Assembly: GCA_035690905.1 (NCBI GenBank)
Contig: DASSKA010000107.1
Coordinates: 1-16,792, forward strand
From: DASSKA01 sp035690905
Lineage (GTDB): Bacteria; Actinomycetota; Actinomycetes; Propionibacteriales; Nocardioidaceae
Direction of reading: 5' to 3'
DNA length: 16,792 nucleotides
Position numbers and translations under genes: made by a program. Below the pieces are notes generated by a model. That model was given only the letters and a program-made list of their open reading frames with translations. It had not been told where the DNA came from and searched no databases. This document shows, in pieces, positions 1 to 6,589 of the stretch. Numbering within the stretch: the first letter of the stretch is position 1; each line of letters begins with the position of its first letter.

Positions 1-1
1 G

Positions 2-397
2 GACGTGGACACCGAGCTCGGGCTGGTCAAGGTGGTCGCGCTCGACACCGCCCAGGACGTCGGCCGGGCGCTGAACCCGGCCGCCGTGGTCGGGCAGATC
101 CACGGCGGCAGCGCCCAGGGCATGGGGCTGGCGCTGATGGAGGAGATCCTGGTCAGCGACGGACAGGTGAAGAACCCGTCGTTCACCGACTACCTGATCC
201 CGACCATCCTCGACATGCCGCCGATGCAGGTGGAGGTGCTGGAGTACGCCGACCCGCACGCGCCGTACGGCGTCCGCGGCGTCGGCGAGCCGCCGGCCAT
301 CTCCTCCGGACCGGCCGTCGCCGCCGCGATCCGGCAGGCCACCGGCAAGCCGCTGCGCCGGGTCCCGATCCGCCCCGAGCACATCGCCGACTGCTGA
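2..397 (+). CDS. Molybdopterin-binding large subunit of a xanthine dehydrogenase/CO dehydrogenase-type hydroxylase, C-terminal part only
   Basis: The gene enters from the left edge already in frame and ends at TGA 395-397, so about 131 C-terminal residues are visible. In the molybdenum hydroxylase family this subunit carries the Mo-molybdopterin cofactor and oxidises substrates such as purines or aldehydes. The visible part has the family's conserved GQIHGGSAQGMG stretch, which contacts the cofactor, and a GVRGVGEPP motif whose Glu codon (287-289) matches the catalytic glutamate. The closing AAIRQATGKPLRRVPIRPEHI segment is typical of the end of these subunits. Substrate cannot be decided from this part: xanthine dehydrogenase, aldehyde oxidase and CoxL-like enzymes share these motifs. 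The small FAD and iron-sulfur subunits are not in the window. The stop codon lies inside the first copy of a 22-bp tandem repeat, so the extreme C-terminus may have been altered by a local rearrangement. Confidence 0.85.
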   Translation, partial: DVDTELGLVKVVALDTAQDVGRALNPAAVVGQIHGGSAQGMGLALMEEILVSDGQVKNPSFTDYLIPTILDMPPMQVEVLEYADPHAPYGVRGVGEPPAISSGPAVAAAIRQATGKPLRRVPIRPEHIADC

Positions 398-447
398 ACA
401 CCGCGCGAGTGACCACTGAACACCGCGCGAGTGACCACTGAACACCG
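395..447. repeat. 22-bp tandem direct repeat, two full copies plus a 9-base partial third
   Basis: Two identical 22-base units lie head to tail at 395-416 and 417-438, and a third copy begins at 439 (TGAACACCG) and breaks off near 447. Each unit starts with TGAACACCGCGCGAG and ends with TGACCAC. The first unit contains the stop codon of the upstream molybdenum hydroxylase gene. Each unit also has a short AGTG-2-CACT inverted repeat. It sits exactly where the intact gene gives way to the broken genes on the minus strand, so it looks like a slippage or rearrangement scar, although paired binding sites cannot be excluded. Confidence 0.8.
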
Positions 448-449
448 AA

Positions 450-590
450 CACCCCCACCAGGTCGTCCTCGGCGACGTCCAGGAACTCCCAGGTCGTCTT
501 CGGCGGCCGCCACTCGTGCGGACGCCGGCACACGCCCACGACCGACTCGACCTGCTCCTCGTCGGCCAGCCGCTCCACCAGGGCAGAGCC
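450..590 (-). pseudogene. Internal fragment of an NAD-dependent epimerase/dehydratase (atypical SDR)
   Basis: Read on the minus strand from 590 to about 450, one frame gives ALVERLADEEQVESVVGV, then CRRPHEWRPPKTTWEFLDVA and EDDLV. This resembles the segment just after the N-terminal glycine-rich NAD-binding loop in actinobacterial SDR/epimerase proteins (a helix, then a VVGxxRR strand, then PPKTxW and a D-V-A-x-D-D-L turn). The Rossmann GxxGxxG loop, the catalytic region and any start codon are missing. The piece begins directly after an alcohol dehydrogenase fragment at about 591, in a different frame, and runs into the 22-bp repeat at its far end. It cannot make a working enzyme. Identification is from remembered family patterns; an alignment would settle it. 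Confidence 0.55.
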
Positions 591-591
591 C

Positions 592-898
592 CTGCCAGGC
601 CGTCGGCAGGACGTCGGACAGGTAGACGAACCGGTCGTCCGGCGGCCCCTCTGGGACCTTGATCGGACCGAACTGGGGCGGCCTCCGGCCCGACCTCCTC
701 GACGATCCCCATCGGCTCGTGGCCGAGGATGTCCCCGGGCTCGAGGAACGCCCCGAGCACCTCGTAGAGGTGCAGGTCGGAGCCGCAGATGTTCGTGCTG
801 GTCACCTTGACGACGGCGTCGGTCGAGTCCTGGATCTTCGGGTCCGGGACGGTTTCGACCCGCACGTCCCGCTTGCCGTGCCAGGCCAGCGCCTTCAT
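592..898 (-). pseudogene. Zinc-dependent alcohol dehydrogenase (formaldehyde dehydrogenase-like) remnant with internal deletion
   Basis: The gene starts at ATG 898 on the minus strand, with GGAG six bases upstream, and reads normally for about 73 codons (898 to 680). It begins MKALAWHGKRDVRVETVPDP and includes the catalytic-zinc region NICGSDLHLYE and the GHEPMG motif. Then the family sequence jumps: from 675 to 592, in a different frame, it continues with FGPIKVPEGPPDDRFVYLSD and VLPTAWQ, which in intact zinc alcohol dehydrogenases lies roughly a hundred residues further on. The structural-zinc cysteines between, and everything after (the NAD-binding half), are missing. The product would be a short nonsense-tailed peptide, so this is a pseudogene. 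Start codon and ribosome site still look intact, which suggests recent decay. The gene lies 47 bases downstream of the HAD gene on the same strand. Confidence 0.8.
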
Positions 899-945
899 GC
901 TCCGATCTCCAATCTCTCGGCCGCCCGCACGTTCAGCACGTCGCG

Positions 946-1698
946 TCAGCGACGGCCGAGCTCGGCGTCCAGGTTGCCCATCAGGTCGGTCAGCGACGGG
1001 TACACCGCATCGGCGCCGGCAGCCCGCAGCTCCGCCTCCGAGATGCCTCCGGTGAGCAGGCCCACGGTCGGCAGGTCGAGCTTCTTGGCTGCTCGGAAGT
1101 CCCAGGTGGCATCGCCCACCATCAGGGCGCGCCCGCCGCCGACCTTGTCCAGCGCGACCTCGATCAGGTCGGGAGCGGGCTTGCTCTCGTCCGCGTCGCC
1201 GGACCGGGTCCACTCCACGTCGAGGTCGGGGGCGCCGAGCACCTGGGCGAACCGGTCGATGTGCTTGGGCTGGCCCGAGCTGGCCAGCACCACGCGAAGG
1301 CCCCGTCGGCGCAGCTCGGCGAGCAGCTCCGTTGCGCCTTCCAGCCCGTCCACCTCGTCGATGAGCGCGTCGAACTCCCGGGTGTGCACCTCCCGGAGCG
1401 CGTCGCCGTGCGCGTCCTCGACCTCCCGGCCGGCGACGTCGGCGACGAACCGGTCCCCACCGGTGCCGATCTGGCGGTGCAGCCGCCACACCGGCACGGC
1501 GACTCCCTCGCTGCGGAACGCCCGGTGCCACGCGATCGCGTGCTGGTAGTTGGAGTCGACCAAGGTGCCGTCGACGTCGAGGACGACGACCTCGACCGGG
1601 TCGCGCAGCGCGGCCGGACTGCTGTCGGTGGTGATGCGTTGCGGGTTCGCCGTGGACGAGCCGGCCGGTCCGGGGTCGCGCGATGCTGTGCTGCTCAT
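946..1698 (-). CDS. HAD-superfamily phosphatase/phosphoglycolate phosphatase-like hydrolase
   Basis: A 250-residue haloacid dehalogenase-type hydrolase. All four HAD motifs are visible: motif I DVDGTLVDSN (nucleophile D41, acid/base D43), motif II LASSG at about 139-142, motif III lysine K173 in ESKPAPD, and motif IV VGDATWDFRAA with D196 and D200. The helical segment after motif I (about 50-120) is a C1-type cap, as in phosphoglycolate phosphatase and beta-phosphoglucomutase relatives. The substrate is not evident. A longer reading frame exists upstream, but ATG 1698 is chosen because it gives a normal family length and avoids running across the divergent gene. The first 35 residues are Ser/Pro/Ala-rich and poorly conserved, so a later start is possible. 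A 17-bp palindrome lies five bases upstream of the start. The next gene on this strand is the broken alcohol dehydrogenase. Confidence 0.85.
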   Translation of the reverse strand: MSSTASRDPGPAGSSTANPQRITTDSSPAALRDPVEVVVLDVDGTLVDSNYQHAIAWHRAFRSEGVAVPVWRLHRQIGTGGDRFVADVAGREVEDAHGDALREVHTREFDALIDEVDGLEGATELLAELRRRGLRVVLASSGQPKHIDRFAQVLGAPDLDVEWTRSGDADESKPAPDLIEVALDKVGGGRALMVGDATWDFRAAKKLDLPTVGLLTGGISEAELRAAGADAVYPSLTDLMGNLDAELGRR

Positions 1699-1702
1699 GC
1701 CG

Positions 1703-1719
1703 GGCCTGGTACCCAGGCC
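1703..1719. promoter_or_regulatory. 17-bp perfect inverted repeat between divergent genes (candidate operator or leader hairpin)
   Basis: GGCCTGG at 1703-1709 and CCAGGCC at 1713-1719 are perfect reverse complements separated by TAC. The element lies in the 87-bp gap between the HAD gene (start 1698, leftward) and the broken dppA gene (start 1786, rightward). It would cover the HAD ribosome-binding region as a leader hairpin, or the -35 region of a rightward promoter whose possible -10 is TAGTAT (1726-1731). The symmetry is seen directly; the function is inferred. Confidence 0.4.
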
Positions 1720-1785
1720 GCGCCGTAGTATCAGCGGGCCCGAGCCGGGGGCGGGCCGCGGGGCAACCACGAGCGAGGAGGACGC

Positions 1786-2477
1786 GTGAAGGTCTTCATC
1801 TCCTGCGACATGGAGGGCGTGGCCGGGGTGGTCGACTGGTCCCAGTGCCGGCCGTCCGGCGGTCCGGCGTACACGCAGGGCTGCGAGCTGATGCTGGCCG
1901 AGGTGAACGCGGCAGTGGCCGGTGCGGTCGCCGCCGGCGCCCACGAGGTGGTGGTCAACGACTCCCACGGAGCGATGTCCAACCTGGACCCGCGCGCCCT
2001 CCGCGTCCCGGCGTCGTACCTGTCCGGACGGCACAAGCCGCGTTACATGATGCAGGGCCTCGACGAGACCTTCGACGCGGTGTTCATGGTCGGCTACCAC
2101 GGCTCGATCTCCGGGGCCAGCTCCGTGCTCTCGCACAGCTACAACCCGGAGGTGATCTCCGCGGTGCTGCTCAACGGCAGGCCGGTGGGGGAGAGCGGCA
2201 CCTGCACCCGGAGGTGGCCTGTGCGCTGATCGGGGAGGCCGCCGAGCGAGCCGTGGAGGCGGTGCGCTCCGGTGCGCTGGCCGCGCCCCGGGTGGCGCTG
2301 CCCGCGACGCTGACGGTGGAGCTGCAGACCGCGGACATGGCGGAGGTGGCGAGCTGGGTCAAGGGGGTCGAGCGCGGCGGCACCCGCAGCGTGACGATCA
2401 CGGGCGACTCCGGAGGCGCGGTCTTCGACGCCTTCGTCGCGCTGACCTACATCACCCGCCAGGCCGGCGGTCGCTGA
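1786..2477 (+). pseudogene. dppA: D-aminopeptidase of the DppA/M55 family, broken by internal deletion and frameshift
   Basis: DppA enzymes are zinc-dependent D-aminopeptidases that release N-terminal D-amino acids from peptides. GTG 1786 is preceded by AGGAGG (1776-1781). The first frame reads MKVFISCDMEGVAGVVDW and runs to GRPVGESG (about residue 138), then nonsense to a stop at 2227-2229. The family sequence resumes at about 2199 in another frame as HLHPEVACALIGEAAERAV and continues normally to TGA 2475-2477. Together the two parts cover about 230 residues against about 270 in the family, so roughly 45-55 residues are missing at 2194-2199, including the segment that normally joins the two halves. 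The first part keeps the residues I recall as metal ligands or catalytic in Bacillus subtilis DppA (D8, E10, H61, H105, E136, H117), but lacks the rest of the fold. A sequencing or assembly deletion is the alternative. Confidence 0.8.
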
Positions 2478-2503
2478 CCCGCGCATCCGCAGCCGAGCCG
2501 ACC

Positions 2504-2509
2504 TAGTGT
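2504..2509 (+). promoter_or_regulatory. Candidate -10 box placed for a leaderless transcript of the ATPase gene
   Basis: TAGTGT fits the actinobacterial -10 pattern TAnnnT and ends seven bases before the ATG at 2516, the spacing at which transcription would start on the start codon itself. The only alternative ribosome signal is a weak GTGGAG at 2508-2513. No convincing -35 is seen. The 38-bp gap after the dppA remnant holds nothing else. Confidence 0.3.
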
Positions 2510-2515
2510 GGAGCC

Positions 2516-3904
2516 ATGGACCAGCCCTCCGCCAGCACGCTCGGCACCCTTCGCGAGCACGGCCACCGTTCGCGCTCGGTCAAGGTGGAGATCCGCGACA
2601 ACCTGGTGAGCCGGCTGCGCCACGGTGCGGTGACCTTCCCCGGCATCGTCGGGTTCGACGACACCGTGCTGCCCCAGCTGGAGGGGGCCCTGCTGGCCGG
2701 TCATGACCTGGTGCTGCTGGGGGAGCGCGGCCAGGGCAAGACCCGGCTGATGCGCACCCTGGTCACCCTGCTCGACGAGTGGAGCCCAGCGGTCTCGGGC
2801 TGCGAGATCAACGACGACCCGCTGCGCCCGGTGTGCGTGCGCTGCCGGCGGCTGGCCGCCGAGGCCGGCGACGACCTGCCGGTGGTCTGGCGGCACCGCG
2901 AGGAGCGGTACGCCGAGAAGCTGGCCACCCCCGACACCAGCGTCGGGGACCTGGTCGGCGACGTGGACCCGGTGAAGGTCGCGCAGGGCCGCACGCTCGG
3001 CGACCCGGAGACCATCCACTACGGGCTGCTGCCGCGGAGCAACCGGGGCGTGTTCGGGCTCAACGAGCTGCCCGACCTCGCCGAGCGGATCCAGGTGGCG
3101 ATGTTCAACGTGCTCGAGGAACGCGACATCCAGGTGCGTGGATACTCGCTGCGACTGCCGCTCGACGTACTCCTGGTGGCCACCGCGAACCCCGAGGACT
3201 ACACCAACCGCGGCCGGATCATCACCCCGCTGAAGGACCGGTTCGGCGCCGAGATCCGCACCCACTACCCGGCCGAGGTGGCCGAGGAGGTGGCCTTGAT
3301 CCGGCAGGAGGCGGCGCTGGTCGCCGACGTGCCGCAGCACCTGCTGGAGGTGGTCGCGAGACTAACCCGCGGGCTGCGCGAGTCCCCGTCCGTCGACCAC
3401 CGATCCGGGGTGAGCGCACGGTTCGCCATCGCCGGAGCAGAGGCGATCGCCGCGGCCGCGCTTCGCCGCGCCTCCCGCGCCGACGAGCACGAAGCCGTGG
3501 CCAGGGTCGGTGACGCGCCTGCCGTGCTGCCCACGCTGCTCGGCAAGCTGGAGTTCGAGATGGGTGAGGAGGGGCGCGAGGCGGAGATCGTCTCCCACCT
3601 GCTGCGGATGGCGACCGTGGAGACGTTCCGCGACCGGCTCGCGGGCCTCGACCTGTCCGGGTTCACCGACCTGTTCTCCGAGGGCGCGACGGTCGAGACC
3701 GGCGATCTGGTGCCGGCCACCGACGTGCTCACCCAGGTCGGCACGGTGCCAGGCCTGTCGAAGGTGCTCGACCGGCTCGGCCACGGCGACGACGCGAGGC
3801 CCGGTGAGGTCGCGGCCGCCGTGGAGCTGGTGCTCGAGGGGCTCTACCTGACCCGCCGCATCGGCAAGGAGTCGGTCGCCGGACGCGCGGTGTACGGGGT
3901 CTGA
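2516..3904 (+). CDS. MoxR/magnesium-chelatase-type AAA+ ATPase
   Basis: A 462-residue AAA+ ATPase of the MoxR/chelatase I-subunit group. Walker A is GERGQGKT (69-76). A Walker B-like strand, RGVFGLNELPDL, is at 177-188, sensor 1 lies in LLVATANPEDYTNRGRI from about 219, and PLKDRFG (238-244) matches the arginine-finger loop. Three cysteines, C96, C107 and C110 (spacing C-x10-C-x2-C), sit in an insert after Walker A and could bind a metal; similar inserts are, as I recall, common in actinobacterial members. Such ATPases usually act with a VWA-domain partner to remodel or activate a client protein. The next gene, one base downstream, encodes exactly such a partner, so the two almost certainly work as a pair in the cytoplasm. 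The client is not evident from the neighbours. Confidence 0.85.
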   Translation: MDQPSASTLGTLREHGHRSRSVKVEIRDNLVSRLRHGAVTFPGIVGFDDTVLPQLEGALLAGHDLVLLGERGQGKTRLMRTLVTLLDEWSPAVSGCEINDDPLRPVCVRCRRLAAEAGDDLPVVWRHREERYAEKLATPDTSVGDLVGDVDPVKVAQGRTLGDPETIHYGLLPRSNRGVFGLNELPDLAERIQVAMFNVLEERDIQVRGYSLRLPLDVLLVATANPEDYTNRGRIITPLKDRFGAEIRTHYPAEVAEEVALIRQEAALVADVPQHLLEVVARLTRGLRESPSVDHRSGVSARFAIAGAEAIAAAALRRASRADEHEAVARVGDAPAVLPTLLGKLEFEMGEEGREAEIVSHLLRMATVETFRDRLAGLDLSGFTDLFSEGATVETGDLVPATDVLTQVGTVPGLSKVLDRLGHGDDARPGEVAAAVELVLEGLYLTRRIGKESVAGRAVYGV

Positions 3905-3905
3905 G

Positions 3906-5864
3906 GTGTCGCGCTTCCGCTACCAGCCGTGGAGCGGCGGACCGGATCCGCTGGCCCCGCCGTACGACGTGCGCGCGGCCCTCGACGCGGTCGGCCACGA
4001 CATGCTCGCCGGTGGCACCTTGCACGAGGCGCTGCAGGACCTGATGCGCCGCGGGCTCGACGGGCACGGCGGCCTGGACGAGCTCGCCGAGCGGGTCCGC
4101 AACCTGCGCAGGGCGGCCCGCCGCCGCGGCGACCTCGGCGGCACCCTCGACCAGGTCCGCGCCGCGCTCGACCAGGCGCTGGCCGCGGAGCGGGACACCC
4201 TCGCCGCCGACGACGCCGACGAGGCGCGGTGGGCGGAGATGGAGCTGGCCACCCTCCCCGACGACACCGCCGGTGCGGTGCGCGGGCTGCGGGACTACGA
4301 CTGGCACTCCACGGAGGCGCGTGCTGCTTACCAGGCGATCCAGCAGATGCTGCGCCAGGAGGTGCTCGGTGCCCAGTTCGCCGGCATCAAGCAGGCGCTG
4401 GAGGACCCGGACCCGGAGATGATGCAGCGGGTCAAGGACATGCTCGCCGACCTCAACGCGCTGCTGGCCGCGCACGCCCGCGGCGAGGACACCAGCGACC
4501 GGTTCCAGGAGTTCATGGACCGCCACGGCGACCTGTTCCCTGAGAACCCTGCGGACGTCGACGAGCTCATCGACGCGCTCGCCCGGCGGCAGGCCGCCGC
4601 CGACCGGATGCTCGCCTCCCTGTCCCCGGAGGAGCGTGGGCAGCTCGCCCAGCTGATGAGCGAGGCGCTGGCCGACCCCGACCTGGCGTCGGAGATGGCG
4701 CAGCTCTCGGACAACCTGCGCGCGCTGCGTCCCGGCCTGGACCGGGGGCCCGCCGACCTGCCGCTGGGCGGGGAGCCGCTCGGCTACAGCGACGCGGTCG
4801 AGGTGCTCGCCGAGCTCGCCGACCTCGAAGGGCTGGAGCAGGCGCTCTCCCAGTCACATCCCGGCGCGACCCTCGACGACGTGGACGTGGAGGCCCTCGA
4901 GCGCAACCTCGGCGGCGCGGCGGCCGCGGACTTCCAGGCGCTCCGCGAGCTGGAGCGGGAGCTGGAGAGGCAGGGTTTCCTGGCCCGCGGTGACGCCGGG
5001 CTCCGGCTCACCCCGCGGGCTGTCCGGCGGCTGGGCGAGAGCGCACTGCGCAGGGTGTTCAGCCAGATCGAGGCCGCGGGCGCCGGGGCGCACGAGGACC
5101 ACCGCACCGGCTCCGCCGACGAGCCGCTCGGCTCCAGCCGCGCCTGGCAGTTCGGTGACGAGCTCCCGCTCGACGCGGTGCGCACGGTGTCGAACGCGCT
5201 GCGTCGCACGGCGGTGGTCGAGCCCGTCGAGACCCGCGGGGTGCGGCTGTCCGTGGACGACTTCGAGGTGGTCGAGACCGAACGACGCACCGCAGCCGCG
5301 GTCGCGCTCTGCGTGGACCTGTCGTTCTCGATGGTCCAGGAGGGCCGATGGGGCCCGATGAAGCAGACCGCGCTCGCGCTCTGCCACCTGGTGGCCACCC
5401 GGTTCCGCCAGGACGCGTTGGAGATCATCGGGTTCCACCGGCTCGCGCACCGGCTGAGTCCGGTGGAGCTGGCGGACGTCGAACCGTCGTACGTCCAGGG
5501 GACCAACCTGCAGCACGCGCTGATGATCGCCGGACGTCATCTGCGCCGGCATCCGGACGCGGAGCCGGTGGTCCTGGTGGTCACCGACGGGGAGCCGACC
5601 GCGCACCTCTTGGAGGACGGGTCGCCCTACTTCAGCTGGCCGCCGGCCGTCGAGACGCTGCGGGCGACCGTCGGACAGGTCGACGAGCTGGCGAGGTACG
5701 GCGCGGCGCTGAACCTGTTCATGCTCGGGGACGACCCCGGACTGGCTCGGTTCGTCGACGCGGTGGCTCGCCGTGCCGGCGGACGGGTGTTCACCCCCGA
5801 CGTGTCCCGGCTGGGAGAGTACGTCGTCGCCGACTATCTCCGCTCCCGCCGCGGCCGCCGCTGA
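3906..5864 (+). CDS. VWA-domain protein, partner of the upstream AAA+ ATPase
   Basis: A 652-residue protein with a C-terminal von Willebrand factor A domain (about 465-645). The metal-binding MIDAS site is intact: DLSFS at 471-475, a threonine in YVQGTNLQHAL, and the aspartate of VVTDGEPT at 561. The long N-terminal part (about 1-450) is rich in acidic and arginine-bearing helices, including ELERELERQG, and carries no domain I can name. It has no signal peptide or membrane segment, so it is probably cytoplasmic. The start is GTG 3906, one base after the ATPase stop. This ATPase/VWA arrangement parallels the BchI/BchD subunits of magnesium chelatase and MoxR/VWA pairs, but no tetrapyrrole genes are nearby, so chelatase activity should not be assumed. 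The stop codon directly abuts that of the convergent gene. Confidence 0.85.
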   Translation: MSRFRYQPWSGGPDPLAPPYDVRAALDAVGHDMLAGGTLHEALQDLMRRGLDGHGGLDELAERVRNLRRAARRRGDLGGTLDQVRAALDQALAAERDTLAADDADEARWAEMELATLPDDTAGAVRGLRDYDWHSTEARAAYQAIQQMLRQEVLGAQFAGIKQALEDPDPEMMQRVKDMLADLNALLAAHARGEDTSDRFQEFMDRHGDLFPENPADVDELIDALARRQAAADRMLASLSPEERGQLAQLMSEALADPDLASEMAQLSDNLRALRPGLDRGPADLPLGGEPLGYSDAVEVLAELADLEGLEQALSQSHPGATLDDVDVEALERNLGGAAAADFQALRELERELERQGFLARGDAGLRLTPRAVRRLGESALRRVFSQIEAAGAGAHEDHRTGSADEPLGSSRAWQFGDELPLDAVRTVSNALRRTAVVEPVETRGVRLSVDDFEVVETERRTAAAVALCVDLSFSMVQEGRWGPMKQTALALCHLVATRFRQDALEIIGFHRLAHRLSPVELADVEPSYVQGTNLQHALMIAGRHLRRHPDAEPVVLVVTDGEPTAHLLEDGSPYFSWPPAVETLRATVGQVDELARYGAALNLFMLGDDPGLARFVDAVARRAGGRVFTPDVSRLGEYVVADYLRSRRGRR

Positions 5865-6479
5865 CTAGCCCCAGGCGAGGTGAAAGCCGCCGGCCCGCAG
5901 GGAGTGCCGGAACCACACGTAGGACAGCACGAGGCCGCCCGCGAACACCGGCAGTGAGCCGACCGCGGCAAGTGGCACCGACCAGGAGGTGCTCAGCGTG
6001 AGCAGCAGGCCGAGGGTGAGGCTGGCGTTGACGAGGAGCACCACGCCCCACAGCGCCGACAGCCGCTGGAAGAACCGCCGCAGGTGGCGGTTGCCAACCA
6101 CGTCGTCGGGCAGCGGGCAGAAGTCGTGCGCGAGCCGCTGGATCAGCGGCCGCTCCCAGGGCAGGGTCACGAGCAACGCAGCGCCGAAGGCATAGGTGGC
6201 CACCGTGGGCTGCAGGAAGTACACGGTGGCGGAGTTCGCCGCGAACGTGACGGCGACCTGGACGGTGGCCATGCCGGTGGCCGCCAGCAGCAGCACGGGC
6301 GGCCGGCTGCCCCGCACCAGGCGGACGAGCACGGCGAGGAACGCCCAGCCGAGCGCGGCAAGCAACGCGCTGTCCAGACCGAAGTTGACCACGATCGTGT
6401 AGAAGAGTGCCAGCGGCACGACGACCGCCTCGGCCAGATGCTTCACCACGTCGACCGCCAGTCGCAGCTTGGCCGGCAT
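5865..6479 (-). CDS. VC0807-like multi-pass membrane protein
   Basis: A hydrophobic protein of about 204 residues with roughly six membrane-spanning segments. After the first pairs of helices comes a soluble loop, ERPLIQRLAHDFCPLPDD, resembling the conserved loop of proteins annotated as VC0807 family in actinobacteria. No biochemical role is known to me. The start at ATG 6479 is chosen because GGTGATC lies immediately before it (6480-6486), which pairs with the 16S rRNA tail in register. Longer readings from ATG 6518 or GTG 6554 are possible, but their extra residues are not membrane-like, and the longest would run through the palindrome at 6545-6557. It is divergent from the MarR gene and tail to tail with the VWA gene, with zero bases between stop codons and no visible terminator. 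Confidence 0.65.
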   Translation of the reverse strand: MPAKLRLAVDVVKHLAEAVVVPLALFYTIVVNFGLDSALLAALGWAFLAVLVRLVRGSRPPVLLLAATGMATVQVAVTFAANSATVYFLQPTVATYAFGAALLVTLPWERPLIQRLAHDFCPLPDDVVGNRHLRRFFQRLSALWGVVLLVNASLTLGLLLTLSTSWSVPLAAVGSLPVFAGGLVLSYVWFRHSLRAGGFHLAWG

Positions 6480-6486
6480 GATCACC
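6480..6486 (-). promoter_or_regulatory. Extended Shine-Dalgarno match deciding the start of the membrane protein gene
   Basis: On the minus strand GGTGATC directly precedes ATG 6479. It matches the 3' part of the full anti-Shine-Dalgarno complement (AAGGAGGTGATC) in the register expected for initiation at this ATG, and favours it over the upstream ATG and GTG. Confidence 0.4.
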
Positions 6487-6544
6487 AGCCGGGGGGCAGA
6501 CGCGTGTAGTTGCGGCATTCCGGGTACTCCGAGGCGTGCGTAGT

Positions 6545-6557
6545 CTGGTGCCACCAG
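6545..6557. promoter_or_regulatory. 13-bp perfect palindrome between the divergent MarR and membrane protein genes (candidate MarR operator)
   Basis: CTGGTG (6545-6550) and CACCAG (6552-6557) are perfect reverse complements around a single C. The centre lies about 38 bases upstream of the MarR start and 72 bases upstream of the membrane protein start. MarR-family dimers typically bind such inverted repeats in the divergent promoter next to their own gene. The symmetry is seen; regulator binding is inferred. Confidence 0.45.
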
Positions 6558-6589
6558 CGTAGACGGTAGCGACGAGGTTCAGAGAGGCT

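Noticed and set aside
395..447. CRISPR-like repeat
   Set aside because: The 22-base units are directly contiguous with no spacers, and no cas genes are present.
659..1549. 296-codon open frame on the plus strand across the ADH remnant and HAD gene
   Set aside because: Opposite strand to conserved ADH and HAD motifs; Ser/Arg/Pro-rich with no motif.
1699..2136. N-terminal extension of the HAD gene up to 2136
   Set aside because: It would run antisense through the dppA reading frame; ATG 1698 gives a normal HAD length.
1683..2477. Apparently intact 264-codon frame over the dppA locus
   Set aside because: Only its last 90 or so codons match the family; the earlier part is out of frame with the conserved DppA N-terminus, so this is a frameshifted gene and not an intact one.
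3906..5864. Magnesium chelatase D subunit (BchD/ChlD) call for the VWA gene
   Set aside because: No H subunit or tetrapyrrole genes nearby, and the ATPase/VWA pair is a common non-chelatase arrangement in actinobacteria.
5840..5900. Bidirectional terminator between the convergent VWA and membrane protein genes
   Set aside because: The stop codons abut with no gap, and no stem with a T-run is visible, only GC-rich coding sequence.
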